Source of the DNA: Paracoccus liaowanqingii
GTDB taxonomy: Bacteria; Pseudomonadota; Alphaproteobacteria; Rhodobacterales; Rhodobacteraceae
Direction of reading: 5' to 3'
DNA length: 64,000 bases
Assembly: GCF_004683865.2 (NCBI RefSeq)
Contig: NZ_CP038439.1
Coordinates: 2,024,501 to 2,088,500 of the forward strand
Part shown: one piece after another, positions 1 to 8,333 of the stretch
Numbering within the stretch: the first letter of the stretch is position 1
Layout: each line of letters begins with the position of its first letter
Notes under the pieces: model-generated
What the model was told of the DNA's origin: nothing
Seen by the model: the letters and a program-made list of their open reading frames with translations, nothing else
The model's database searches: none
Translations under genes and position numbers: made by a program

Positions 1-618
1 GGCCTCGCCCAGCTCCTGCTTCATGCGGGCGATCTGCATCACCTCGCAGCCCAGCCCCACGAACAGCGCCGCCCCCACATTCGGATGCCCGGCATGGCCG
101 GTCAGCACCCGCTGCAATGCCTGCCAGCCCGGCCCGCTGTCGGCCATCCCGCAGCCTGATCCATGGGCAAAGGCCACGACCCCGTCCACATTCGGAAAGG
201 CCGCCAGCGCGCCCTCGATCCGCAGCTCCTCCGCCGCGCGTCGGATCACCGTGGCCGAGCAGTTGACCGTCGCCACCAGCGCGATGAAGTTGCGCGTGCC
301 CACCTGCCCGCCCGGGCGGTGATAGCCCTGGAACGTCAGCCCCTCGCGCGGGTGACGGGCCAGCGCGGCCTCGGCCTCGGCCAGCCGGCTGCCGGGGCGA
401 TAGTCGCGGCCATGCGCGCCGAAGGCGCAGTTGTGGCTGTGGACGTGATCGCCCGCCGCGATGGGCGCGGTGGCATAGCCGATGGTCTGGCCGTATTTCA
501 CCACCGCAGCCCCTTGGGCGATCGCGCGGCGGGCGATCTTGTGACCGGCGGGGGCGATGCCCCGCGCGGTCAGGATCGCCACATTGTCGGCCGCGTTCAG
601 GACCAGCGGGTCAGACAT
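1..618 (-). CDS. uxaA: Altronate dehydratase, N-terminal part (cut by window edge)
   Basis: The visible 206 residues are the N-terminal part of a UxaA-type dehydratase, which removes water from D-altronate to give 2-keto-3-deoxygluconate (KDG). Residues 1-90 look like the SAF domain, with HVHSHN at 58-63. From about residue 100 the catalytic UxaA domain begins (GYHRPGG, then GTRNF and a Cys in NCSAT). SAF and catalytic domains on one chain is the usual alphaproteobacterial form of roughly 500 residues, so more than half lies beyond position 1. The ATG at 618 overlaps the end of the reductase gene by 8 bases (ATGTCTGA), so the two are translationally coupled. It is the last visible gene of the minus-strand hexuronate operon. 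Family assignment is confident. Altronate rather than galactarate or another sugar acid is inferred from the neighbours. Confidence 0.85.
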   Translation of the reverse strand, partial: MSDPLVLNAADNVAILTARGIAPAGHKIARRAIAQGAAVVKYGQTIGYATAPIAAGDHVHSHNCAFGAHGRDYRPGSRLAEAEAALARHPREGLTFQGYHRPGGQVGTRNFIALVATVNCSATVIRRAAEELRIEGALAAFPNVDGVVAFAHGSGCGMADSGPGWQALQRVLTGHAGHPNVGAALFVGLGCEVMQIARMKQELGEA

Positions 619-2041
619 CGGCCGCGGCACCCCGCGCGCCCTTGTCCCGCAACGCGCTCAGCGCCGCCGTCAGGTCGCCCGCAAAGCCCGCATCCTCGCG
701 CAGGGCCGCCGGAAAGACCGTCGCCAGGCGCAGGAAGCCCGCCACCGTCCCGGCCGGATCGTCGCGCCAGAGGGCTGCCAGATCGGCGGCCATCGGGTCC
801 TTGACCTCGATCGCCGCACCATCGAGGCCGGTGCCCGAGGCATAGCGCATCCACGCCGCCACCGCCAAGGTCAGCCCCGGGACGGCACGGCCCGCCGCGC
901 GCCCCTCGGCGATCGTGCCCAGGATGCGCTGCGGCAGCTTCTGGCTGCCATCCATGGCGATCTGCCAGGTCCGGTGCCGGATGGCGGGGTTGGCATAGCG
1001 CGCGGCCAGCGCATCGGCATAGGCGCCCAGATCCTCGCCCGGAGGAGGCGTCAGCGCCGGGATGATCTCGGTTTTCCAGAGCCGGTCCACGAAGCCTGCG
1101 AAGACCGGATCGGCGGCGACCTCGGCGATCGTCTCGTGCCCTGCCAGATAGCCCAGATAGGCCAGGCTGGAATGGGTGCCGTTCAGCATCCGCAGCTTCA
1201 TGTGCTCGAAGGGCGTCACGTCACCCACCAGCTGCACGCCGACCGCGCCCAGATCGGGGCGGGCGCCGCCCACGAAATCGTCCTCGACCACCCATTGGCG
1301 GAAGGGCTCGTGCATGACAGGCGCCGCGTCGCGCGCCCCCGTCAGCGCCTCCAGCCGGTCCAGATCGGCGTCGGTGGTGGCGGGCACGATGCGGTCGACC
1401 ATGGTGGAGGGGAACGCCCCCTCGGCCTCGATCCAGGTCGCCAGGTCGGGGTCGATCAGACGCGCCAGGTCCAGCACGACGCCGCGCACCACCTTGCCGT
1501 TCTCCGGCAGGTTGTCGCAGCAGAGGACGGTGAAGGGCGAGATTCCGGCCGCGCGCCGCGCCTGCAGCGCGCGGACCAGAAAGCCGGGCGCCGATTTCGG
1601 CAGGGGGCTGTCCAGATCATGGACGATGTCGGGATGCCCGGCATTCAGCCGCCCCGTCGACGGCTCGTGGCAATAGCCCTTCTCGGTCACCGTCAGGCTG
1701 ACGATCCGCACCGAGGGCGCAGCCATCGCGTCCAGCACCGCCTGCGGATCCTCGGGCGCGACCAGCACGTCGCGCAGCACGGTGACGACCTGTGCCGTCT
1801 CGCCCTTGGGGCCCAGTTCCAGCGCGGTATAGGCCCAGCCCTGCGGACGCAGCTTGTCGCGCGTGCCCGGCGATTGCAGCGAGACGCCGGTGATGCCCCA
1901 CTCGCCGCCGGACGCGGCCATCGCCTCGGCCACGAAGATCGCGCCATGCGCGCGGAAGAACGCGCCCAAGCCCAGATGGACGATGCCCGCGGGGGCGGTG
2001 GACGGGGTGTGGTGCAACCTATCGGGCAAGCCAGCCTCCAT
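611..2041 (-). CDS. uxuB: Fructuronate/tagaturonate reductase (long-chain mannitol dehydrogenase family)
   Basis: A 476-residue NAD-dependent polyol dehydrogenase of the mannitol dehydrogenase family. The N-terminal nucleotide-binding segment shows GIVHLGLGAFFRAH (about residues 18-31), and the catalytic helix shows HMKLRMLNGTHSS with the family's lysine. These enzymes reduce keto-uronates formed by UxaC: fructuronate to mannonate (UxuB) or tagaturonate to altronate (UxaB). Sequence alone does not separate the two. The adjacent altronate dehydratase argues for a UxaB-like job, while the N-terminal motif is closer to UxuB. Length is close to E. coli UxuB (486). It overlaps kduD upstream by 23 bases and uxaA downstream by 8, so it is part of one polycistron. 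Confidence 0.85.
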   Translation of the reverse strand: MEAGLPDRLHHTPSTAPAGIVHLGLGAFFRAHGAIFVAEAMAASGGEWGITGVSLQSPGTRDKLRPQGWAYTALELGPKGETAQVVTVLRDVLVAPEDPQAVLDAMAAPSVRIVSLTVTEKGYCHEPSTGRLNAGHPDIVHDLDSPLPKSAPGFLVRALQARRAAGISPFTVLCCDNLPENGKVVRGVVLDLARLIDPDLATWIEAEGAFPSTMVDRIVPATTDADLDRLEALTGARDAAPVMHEPFRQWVVEDDFVGGARPDLGAVGVQLVGDVTPFEHMKLRMLNGTHSSLAYLGYLAGHETIAEVAADPVFAGFVDRLWKTEIIPALTPPPGEDLGAYADALAARYANPAIRHRTWQIAMDGSQKLPQRILGTIAEGRAAGRAVPGLTLAVAAWMRYASGTGLDGAAIEVKDPMAADLAALWRDDPAGTVAGFLRLATVFPAALREDAGFAGDLTAALSALRDKGARGAAADV

Positions 2042-2759
2042 CGACGTTCAGGACGGCGCCGTTGATGTAATCGGACGCGGGCGCGGCCAAGAAGACCGCC
2101 GTCTGCGCGATGTCCTCGGGGCGGCCCCACCGGCCCGCCGGGATCCGGTCCAGGATCGCCTTCGAGCGGTCGGGATCGGCGCGCAGCGCCTCGGTGTTGT
2201 TCGTCTCGATATAGCCCGGCGCGATGGCGTTGACGGTCAGGCCCTTGGCCGCCCATTCGTTCGCCATCAGCTTGGTCAGCCCCGCCACGCCATGCTTGGA
2301 CGCGGTATAGGAGGGCACGCGGATGCCCCCCTGAAACGACAGCAGGGACGCGATGTTGACGATCTTGCCCCTGCCGCGCGGCAGCGCCGCACGCGCGAAG
2401 GCCTGGCAGGTGAAGAACAGCGCCTTGAGGTTCACGTCCATCACCGCGTCCCAATCGGCCTCGGAGAAGTCGACCGCATCGTCGCGGCGGATGATGCCGG
2501 CGTTGTTGACCAGGATGTCGATCCGCTGATCGGCAAAGACGTCGCGCGCGGCCATCGGATCGGCAAAGTCGAGCATCAGCGACCGCCCCGCCTTGTCCGA
2601 GACCCGGCCCATCATCTCCAGCGTCTCGTCGCAATCGCGGCGACCGCTGGCGATGACATGGGCCCCCGCCTCTGCCATGGCCACTGCGATGGCCTGACCG
2701 ATGCCGGTATTGGCCCCGGTCACCAGCGCGGTGCGGCCCTTGAGGGAGAACGCGCTCAC
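2019..2759 (-). CDS. kduD: 2-deoxy-D-gluconate 3-dehydrogenase / DKII reductase (KduD)
   Basis: A 246-residue classical short-chain dehydrogenase. It has the cofactor loop TGANTGIG (residues 14-21), NNAGI, a Ser in the IASLLS strand and the catalytic YTASK. Close agreement with KduD, together with the adjacent kduI, supports reduction of 2,5-diketo-3-deoxygluconate (DKII) to KDG, the last step for unsaturated uronates released from pectin. The start is GTG at 2759, inside a GTGA overlap with the stop of kduI, so translation is coupled. The 3' end overlaps the uronate reductase gene by 23 bases. SDR substrate calls are risky in general, but here the neighbour fixes the pathway. Confidence 0.88.
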   Translation of the reverse strand: MSAFSLKGRTALVTGANTGIGQAIAVAMAEAGAHVIASGRRDCDETLEMMGRVSDKAGRSLMLDFADPMAARDVFADQRIDILVNNAGIIRRDDAVDFSEADWDAVMDVNLKALFFTCQAFARAALPRGRGKIVNIASLLSFQGGIRVPSYTASKHGVAGLTKLMANEWAAKGLTVNAIAPGYIETNNTEALRADPDRSKAILDRIPAGRWGRPEDIAQTAVFLAAPASDYINGAVLNVDGGWLAR

Positions 2760-3580
2760 AGCATGTCCTTGGGCTGGATGAAGTCCATGTCGGTGTAATC
2801 GACATTGTCCCCGGCCATTGCCCAGATGAAGGTGTATTCGCCGATGCCCGCGCCCGAATGGATCGACCAGGGCGGCGACAGCACGGCCTGCTCGTTTGAG
2901 ACGAAGATGTGGCGGGTTTCCTGCGGCTCACCCATCAGGTGCAGCACGCGCGATTCCGGCGCCATGCCGTGATAGAGATAGGCCTCCATCCGGCGGTCAT
3001 GGACATGGCTGGGGATGGTGTTCCAGACGGACCCCTCCTGCAGCGAGGTATAGCCCAGCACCAGCTGGCAGCTTTCCATGACCAGCGGGTGGATGAACTG
3101 CTTGATGACGCGTTTGTTCGAGGTCTCGGTGGCGCCCATCTCGACCTTCTTGGCCTCGTCGACCGTCACCAGCCGATGCGGCAGCGCGCGATGCGCCGGC
3201 GCCGAGGTGATGTAGAACCGCCCCTCGCCCGAGAACGTCACCGCCCCCGCACCCATGCCCAGATACAGCACGTCGCCCGGGGCCATGTCCCAAGCCTCGC
3301 CCGCAGCCTCGATGCGGCCCATGCCGCCGATGTTCACGATGCCCATCTCGCGGCGATCGAGGAAGCTGGGGGTCTTGGTCTCCTCGATCTTGTCCAGGGT
3401 CAGGCTGCCCCCGGCGGGCACGGCGCCGCCCACCACGAAGCGGTCGTAATGGGTATAGACCAGCCGGACCTCTCCCTCGGCGAACAGACCTTCGGCCAGG
3501 AAGTGCTGGCGCAGGGTGGCGGTGTCCATGGCGCGGGCGTGGTCGGGATGGATCGCGTGGCGGGTGTCGACATGGGTCAT
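2756..3580 (-). CDS. kduI: 5-dehydro-4-deoxy-D-glucuronate isomerase (KduI)
   Basis: A 274-residue KduI-family bicupin, close to the 278 residues of the E. coli enzyme. It isomerises 5-keto-4-deoxyuronate (DKI) to 2,5-diketo-3-deoxygluconate (DKII) in the cytoplasm. The metal site is visible as HVHDRRME (two His and a Glu) and a later His in WSIHSGAG. The N-terminal half carries the family's LVYTHYDRF and NIGGMGR segments. It lies 13 bases after the small cupin gene and shares a GTGA junction with kduD. Its presence shows the organism degrades pectin-derived or other 4,5-unsaturated uronates, not only free hexuronates. Confidence 0.95.
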   Translation of the reverse strand: MTHVDTRHAIHPDHARAMDTATLRQHFLAEGLFAEGEVRLVYTHYDRFVVGGAVPAGGSLTLDKIEETKTPSFLDRREMGIVNIGGMGRIEAAGEAWDMAPGDVLYLGMGAGAVTFSGEGRFYITSAPAHRALPHRLVTVDEAKKVEMGATETSNKRVIKQFIHPLVMESCQLVLGYTSLQEGSVWNTIPSHVHDRRMEAYLYHGMAPESRVLHLMGEPQETRHIFVSNEQAVLSPPWSIHSGAGIGEYTFIWAMAGDNVDYTDMDFIQPKDML

Positions 3581-3593
3581 GGGGAAGTCCTTT

Positions 3594-3875
3594 TCAGAGA
3601 AAATCGTCGCGGCGGGGGGTGAAGCTGTCGATCAGCTCGCCCTCCTCCAGACAGAGGCAGCCATGGGTGGCGCCCGAAGGGATGACGAAGGCGTCGCCGG
3701 GTCCGACCTCGAAGGCGCGGTCGTCGATGGTGAAGCGGTAGCGGCCCGAGCGCACATAGGTCGATTGCACATGCGGATGGCTGTGCAGCGCGCCGCTGTC
3801 CCCTTCGCCAAAGGCGAAGCGGACGACCATCAGCTCGGGCGCATGGGCCAGCACGGTGCGGACGGGATCGGTCAT
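3594..3875 (-). CDS. kdgF: Small cupin, KdgF-like
   Basis: A 93-residue single cupin. The metal motif HSHPH (residues 31-35) sits in the first cupin half and PSGATHGC in the second. The size and position between the TRAP transporter and kduI match KdgF, the cupin that speeds ring opening of 4,5-unsaturated galacturonate or mannuronate monomers to the linear DKI used by KduI. The start is ATG at 3875, with an AGGACC purine stretch just upstream. The fold and operon position are seen in the sequence. The reaction is inferred from family and context. A generic sugar-binding cupin is the alternative. Confidence 0.7.
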   Translation of the reverse strand: MTDPVRTVLAHAPELMVVRFAFGEGDSGALHSHPHVQSTYVRSGRYRFTIDDRAFEVGPGDAFVIPSGATHGCLCLEEGELIDSFTPRRDDFL

Positions 3876-3889
3876 GGGACGGGGTCCTT

Positions 3890-5170
3890 TCAGCGGAACA
3901 TCGAGGGCAGCCACAGCGACAGCGCGGGCACGTAGGTGACCAGCATCAGCGTGGCGAAAGCCGCGCCGTAGAAGGGCCAGATGGTGCGCATCGCCTGCCA
4001 GATGCTGATGCGGCCGACCGCGCAGCCCACGAACAGCACCGCGCCGACGGGCGGCGTGCACAGGCCGATCCCCAGGTTCAGGATCAGGATGACCCCGAAA
4101 TGCACCGGGTCCACCCCGAAGGCAACGGCGACCGGCAGGAAGATCGGCGTGGTGATCACGATCAGCGGCGACATGTCCATGAACGTGCCCAGGATCAGCA
4201 GGATGATGTTCATCAAGAGCAGGATCACGATGGGGTTGTCCGACACGTTCTGCAGGATCTCGACCAGTTGGGTCGGCACGCGCAGATAGGCCAGAAGCCA
4301 GCCGAAGCAGGCGGCGGTGCCGATCACCAGCAGCACCATCGCGGTCGTGCGCACGGCGCCCTTGGTGGCCTCGACGAACTCGGACCACGGCAGGCTGCGA
4401 TAGACCAGCGTGGTCACCAAGAGCGCATAGACGACCGCCACGTTCGAGGATTCCGAGGCCGTGAACCAGCCCGAGCGCACGCCGCCGAAGATGATGGCGA
4501 TCAGGATCAGGCCCGGCAGGGCGGCGACGGCCAGGGTGCCCAGCATGCGGAAGCCCGGGAAGGGCTCGGTCGGGTAGCCCTTCTTGCGGGCCACCCACCA
4601 GGCGGCGATCATCAGCATGAAGGCCAGCAGCAGGCCCGGGATGATCCCGGCGGTGAACAGGTCCGCGATGGACAGCCGCCCGCCGGCGGCGATCGAATAG
4701 ATGATCATGTTGTGGCTGGGCGGCACCATCAGTGCGATGATCGAGCTGACCACCGTGATGTTGACCGCGTAGTCGACGTCATAGCCGCGTTCCTTCATCT
4801 GCGGCACCATCAGCCCGCCGACGGCACTCGCATCGGCCGCGGCCGATCCCGACACGCCGCCGAACATCAGGCTGGCCACGATGTTGACCTGCCCCAGGCC
4901 GCCGCGGACATGGCCGATCATGGCCCCCGCCAGCGCCACCAGCCGCCGGGCGATGTCGCCCCGCACCATCAGGTCGCCCGCGAAGATGAAGAAGGGAATG
5001 GCCATCAGCGCGAACACGGATATGCCGCTGTTCAGACGCTGGAACACCACCACCGGCGGCAGTCCCATGTAGAGGACGGTCAGGAAGCTGGCCACGCCCA
5101 GGCAGAAGGCGACCGGCGTGCCGATCAGCAGCAGCGCCACGAAGCTGCCAAACAGGATCCACAATTCCAT
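3890..5170 (-). CDS. TRAP transporter large permease, DctM type
   Basis: A 426-residue integral membrane protein of the DctM/SiaM family: long hydrophobic helices throughout, the early IPFFIFAGDLM segment, and the SGSAAADASAVGG stretch typical of TRAP large subunits. It forms the transport channel with the small DctQ subunit encoded 4 bases upstream, and takes substrate from the periplasmic DctP protein. Between them, uxaC, kduI and uxaA point to hexuronates or unsaturated oligogalacturonides as cargo. The ATG at 5170 is unambiguous. The gene is followed 14 bases later by the KdgF-like cupin. Confidence 0.92.
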   Translation of the reverse strand: MELWILFGSFVALLLIGTPVAFCLGVASFLTVLYMGLPPVVVFQRLNSGISVFALMAIPFFIFAGDLMVRGDIARRLVALAGAMIGHVRGGLGQVNIVASLMFGGVSGSAAADASAVGGLMVPQMKERGYDVDYAVNITVVSSIIALMVPPSHNMIIYSIAAGGRLSIADLFTAGIIPGLLLAFMLMIAAWWVARKKGYPTEPFPGFRMLGTLAVAALPGLILIAIIFGGVRSGWFTASESSNVAVVYALLVTTLVYRSLPWSEFVEATKGAVRTTAMVLLVIGTAACFGWLLAYLRVPTQLVEILQNVSDNPIVILLLMNIILLILGTFMDMSPLIVITTPIFLPVAVAFGVDPVHFGVILILNLGIGLCTPPVGAVLFVGCAVGRISIWQAMRTIWPFYGAAFATLMLVTYVPALSLWLPSMFR

Positions 5171-5174
5171 GGCG

Positions 5175-5792
5175 TCAGTCCCCCTTGCGGGCGCGCGGCG
5201 CCGCCGTCGTGTTGCGGTCGTGAAGGGCCTCGGCGGCCATCAGCGGCGCGGCCGAACCGGCCCCGGCCACGTCCTCGATCTCGTCATTGTCGCCGAAGCG
5301 CAGCGTGCGCAGGCCCGCGGCCCGGCGCAGGATCCGCTCGACCGAGAACAGCATCAGAAGCAGGCCGCCACCGATCAGCGGCACGAAATCCCACAGGCGC
5401 GAGATCCCCAGGCCCGGCACCACGCCGGTCGAGGCGCGCGCGGCCAGCTGCCAGCCGAACCAGACCATGCCGAAGCCGAAGCCCGTCACGACCACGTCCG
5501 AGAAGCTGTGGAACCACGGCCGCCAGCTTTCCGGCACGACCATCAGGCCCACGTCGAAGGACAGGTGATAGCCCTCCTTGACGCCCACGGCGGCGCCCAG
5601 AAAGATGAACCAGCCCATCAGCATGACCGCCGCCGGTTCCGCCCAGAACAGGCTGGAGCCGATGACATAGCGATAGAACACCTGCGCGAAGACGAAGACG
5701 GTCATCAGGACCAGTCCCGTGCCCGCCAGCCACAGCCCCACCTGCGCCACGGCGCCGGTCAGGGTGGCAAATCTGATCAATCCCTCGCGCAT
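5175..5792 (-). CDS. TRAP transporter small permease, DctQ type
   Basis: A 205-residue protein with about four hydrophobic helices and the DctQ-type AEPAAVMLMGWFIFLGAA segment after the second helix. It partners the adjacent DctM. I chose the ATG at 5792 (MREGLIRF). A start 11 codons further upstream would lie inside the terminator hairpin at 5814-5840. The chosen start has a GGGGGGA ribosome site 7-12 bases upstream. The C-terminus is charged and cytoplasmic. Expression probably depends on read-through of that terminator from dctP, which would make permease less abundant than the binding protein. Confidence 0.88.
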   Translation of the reverse strand: MREGLIRFATLTGAVAQVGLWLAGTGLVLMTVFVFAQVFYRYVIGSSLFWAEPAAVMLMGWFIFLGAAVGVKEGYHLSFDVGLMVVPESWRPWFHSFSDVVVTGFGFGMVWFGWQLAARASTGVVPGLGISRLWDFVPLIGGGLLLMLFSVERILRRAAGLRTLRFGDNDEIEDVAGAGSAAPLMAAEALHDRNTTAAPRARKGD

Positions 5793-5804
5793 CGCGCGTC
5801 CCCC

Positions 5805-5840
5805 CAAAGAAAAAGCCGCCCGCAAGGATTGCGGGCGGCT
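5805..5840 (-). terminator. Intrinsic terminator between dctP and dctQ
   Basis: A perfect 12-bp stem (AGCCGCCCGCAA at 5814-5825 pairing with 829-840 of the same thousand) has a three-base loop. On the minus strand it is followed by TTTTTCTTT. It lies 8 bases after the dctP stop, inside the operon. Confidence 0.85.
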
Positions 5841-5847
5841 GTCGTCG

Positions 5848-6819
5848 TCACTCGGTCGCGCGGATGCGCTCGACCAGGTCCTGCGCCTCGGGAGAGGTCG
5901 CGTATTTCTCGTAGACCGGCGCCATGGCGTCGATGAAGGGCTGCTTGTCGATCTCGCGCACGATCTCGGCGCCCGCCGCGATCACGGCCTCCTCGGACGC
6001 GGCCTCGGCCTCGGCCCACAGCTGGCGCTGCGTGGTCGAGGAATTGCGCGCGGCCTCGCGCAGGACGGTCTGGTCCTCGGGCGACAGCGCGTCCCAGCTG
6101 GTCTTGGACATGGCGACAAGTTCGGGCACCATCAGATGCTCGTCCAGGGTGAAGTAGGGCGCCACCTCGGCATGGCCCGAGCTGTCATAGCTGGGATAGT
6201 TGTTTTCCGCGCCGTCGATCACGCCGGTCTGGATGCCGGAATAGACCTCGCCATAGGGCATGGGCGTCGCGACCGCGCCAAGCGCGTCCATCATGTCCAC
6301 GAAGACGTCGTTCTGGATGACGCGGATCTTGAGGCCCGCCAGATCCTCGATCGAGTTGATCGGGCGCTGCGAGTTGTAGAAGCTGCGCGCGCCGCCGTCG
6401 TAATAGGCCAGCACGACCAGGTCGCGTTCCTCGAACTGCGCGCCGATCTCCTCGCCGATCGGGCCGTCCATGACCGCATGCATGTGGTCCACGTTGCGGA
6501 ACAGGTAGGGCAGCGAGAAGGTCTGCGTGACCGGCACGATGTCGTTGAACGTGCCGAAGGACGCGCGGACCAGGTCGATCACGCCGAACTGGGTCTGCTC
6601 GATCGTGTCGCGCTCCTCGCCCAGCTGCGAGGACGGGAAGACCTCGATGCAGATGCGGCCGTCGGTGCGCTCCAGCACCTCCTCGGCCATGGCCTTGACG
6701 CCCTCGACGGTCGGATAGCCGTCGGGATGGGTGTCCGAGGACCGCAGCGTGATCTCGCAGGCGGCGGCGAAGCTGGCCGAGGCCAGCAGGCCCGCAAGGG
6801 ATGTCATCAGAAGTTTCAT
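5848..6819 (-). CDS. TRAP transporter substrate-binding protein, DctP type
   Basis: A 323-residue periplasmic binding protein. Residues 1-20 ([20 protein letters not shown]) are a clear Sec signal peptide. The mature part shows DctP/UehA features: the [11 protein letters not shown] segment, LAGLKIRV near the middle and [11 protein letters not shown]. It captures a uronate-type organic acid and delivers it to DctQM. The ATG at 6819 was chosen for the signal peptide and the GGGAGG ribosome site seven bases upstream. The gene sits 23 bases after uxaC and is followed by a strong terminator, so it should be the most abundant of the three transporter parts. Confidence 0.92.
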   Translation of the reverse strand: MKLLMTSLAGLLASASFAAACEITLRSSDTHPDGYPTVEGVKAMAEEVLERTDGRICIEVFPSSQLGEERDTIEQTQFGVIDLVRASFGTFNDIVPVTQTFSLPYLFRNVDHMHAVMDGPIGEEIGAQFEERDLVVLAYYDGGARSFYNSQRPINSIEDLAGLKIRVIQNDVFVDMMDALGAVATPMPYGEVYSGIQTGVIDGAENNYPSYDSSGHAEVAPYFTLDEHLMVPELVAMSKTSWDALSPEDQTVLREAARNSSTTQRQLWAEAEAASEEAVIAAGAEIVREIDKQPFIDAMAPVYEKYATSPEAQDLVERIRATE

Positions 6820-6842
6820 GGTATCCTCCCAGATATGAACGG

Positions 6843-8249
6843 TCAAAGTCGGTAGGCCCGTTTGGCCAGGCCATAGGTCAGCTCGTGCGCCACCTCGGGG
6901 GCCTCGTCTTCCGCAAGACGCCCCGTGGCGACCAGAGTGGCCAGGTAGCTGCAATCGACCCGGCGGGCGACGTCATGGCGCGCGGGGATCGAGCAGAACG
7001 CGCGGGTGTCATCATTGAACCCGACGGTATTGTAAAAGCCAGCCGTTTCCGTGGTCATCTCGCGGAAGCGGCGCATGCCCTCGGCGCTGTCGTGGAACCA
7101 CCATGCCGGCCCGAGCCGCAGGCAGGGCCAGACGCCGGCCAGGGGCGCCAGTTCGCGGGCATAGGCGGTCTCGTCCAGCGTGAACAGGACCACGGTCAGG
7201 TCGGGACGCATCCCCACCGCATTGAGCAGCGGGCGCAGGGCGGCCACGTAATCGGTGCGGCCCGGGATGTCGAAGCCCTTGTCGCGCCCGAACATGCCCA
7301 TGACCTGATCGGAATGGTTGCGTCGCGATCCGGGGTGGATCTGCAGGACCAGCCCGTCCTCGAGGCTCATCCGCGCCATCTCGGTCAGCATCTGGCCGCG
7401 GAAGGCGTCGGCCTCGTCGGCCGAGCAGTCGCCGCGCAGAGCCTTGGCGAACAGCGCCGCCGCCTCGGCCTGCGGCAGATCCTCGGTCCGGGCATTGGGG
7501 TGGCCGTGATCGCTGGAGGTCGCGCCATGTTCGATGAAGAAGGCCCGCCGCGCCCGGTGGGCATCCAGATAGCCCGCCCAGGTGCCCGTGTCGAAGCCGG
7601 TCTGCTGGCCCATCAGGGCGATGTTGTCGGCAAAGCCCGCCATCTCGGGATCGACCACGCCATCGGGGCGATAGGCGGTCAGCACCCTGCCCTGCCAGCC
7701 GCTGTCCTTGATCATCCTGTGCCAGCGCAGATCGTCGGTGGCGGCCTCGGTCGTGGCGATCGCCTCGATGTTGAATCGCTCGAACAGGGCGCGCGGGCGG
7801 AACTCGGGGGTGGCCAGGCTTTCGGCGATGCGGTCGTAATACCAGTCCGAGGTCTCGGCCGACAGGCGGCGGTCGATGCCGAACAGATGCTGGAAGGAAT
7901 GGTCCAGCCACAGCCGCGAGGGCGTGCCGCGCAGCAGGTGATAGTTCTCGGCGAACAGCCGCCAGATCTTGCGCCCGTCCGTCTCGGTCGCACCGCCATC
8001 GACCCGGGGCACGCCCAGTTCGGCCAGCGGCACGCCTTGCGAGCAGAGCATCCGGAAGACGTAGTGATCGGGCGTCACGAACAGCTGCGCGGGATCCGGA
8101 AACGCCTCGTTCTCGGCGAACCAGCGCGGATCGGTGTGACCATGCGGGCTGAGGATCGGCAGATCGCGGACCTGATCGTAAAGCGCGCGGGCCAGATCGC
8201 GGCTGCGCCCCTCGACGGGAAAAAGACGGTCTTCTGCCACAAGTGCCAC
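6843..8249 (-). CDS. uxaC: Glucuronate/galacturonate isomerase
   Basis: A 468-residue UxaC-family enzyme of the amidohydrolase-like TIM barrel superfamily. It interconverts D-galacturonate with tagaturonate and D-glucuronate with fructuronate. The N-terminal [10 protein letters not shown] supplies the metal-binding histidines, with HIP-type and DHS segments later. Length equals the family norm (about 470). The start is GTG at 8249, preceded by GGAGGAG eight bases upstream; no ATG in frame fits as well. It is the first gene of the minus-strand hexuronate operon and shares a compact control region with the divergent gntR gene. Confidence 0.95.
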   Translation of the reverse strand: MALVAEDRLFPVEGRSRDLARALYDQVRDLPILSPHGHTDPRWFAENEAFPDPAQLFVTPDHYVFRMLCSQGVPLAELGVPRVDGGATETDGRKIWRLFAENYHLLRGTPSRLWLDHSFQHLFGIDRRLSAETSDWYYDRIAESLATPEFRPRALFERFNIEAIATTEAATDDLRWHRMIKDSGWQGRVLTAYRPDGVVDPEMAGFADNIALMGQQTGFDTGTWAGYLDAHRARRAFFIEHGATSSDHGHPNARTEDLPQAEAAALFAKALRGDCSADEADAFRGQMLTEMARMSLEDGLVLQIHPGSRRNHSDQVMGMFGRDKGFDIPGRTDYVAALRPLLNAVGMRPDLTVVLFTLDETAYARELAPLAGVWPCLRLGPAWWFHDSAEGMRRFREMTTETAGFYNTVGFNDDTRAFCSIPARHDVARRVDCSYLATLVATGRLAEDEAPEVAHELTYGLAKRAYRL

Positions 8250-8271
8250 GCGACGCTCTCCTCCGACTCGC

Positions 8272-8319
8272 TTGCCATAAGGCTTGTCGTCTAATATGCT
8301 AGTTTACGAGACACGTCAA
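8272..8319. promoter_or_regulatory. Overlapping divergent promoters of uxaC and gntR
   Basis: On the plus strand TTGCCA (8272-8277) and TATGCT (8295-8300) are 17 bp apart and point to gntR. On the minus strand TTGACG (complement of 8314-8319) and TATTAG (complement of 8291-8296) are also 17 bp apart and point to uxaC. The two -10 boxes overlap by two bases (8295-8296), around an imperfect dyad CTAATATGCTAG (8291-8302). One bound GntR dimer there could block both promoters. The promoter assignments are my pattern matches, not mapped starts. Confidence 0.6.
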
Positions 8320-8333
8320 TCGGAGCCGACCCC

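Noticed and set aside
557..2065. A 502-codon plus-strand frame opposite the uronate reductase
   Set aside because: Arg/His/Gly-rich antisense of a well-conserved gene; GC-rich DNA leaves long open antisense frames throughout the window.
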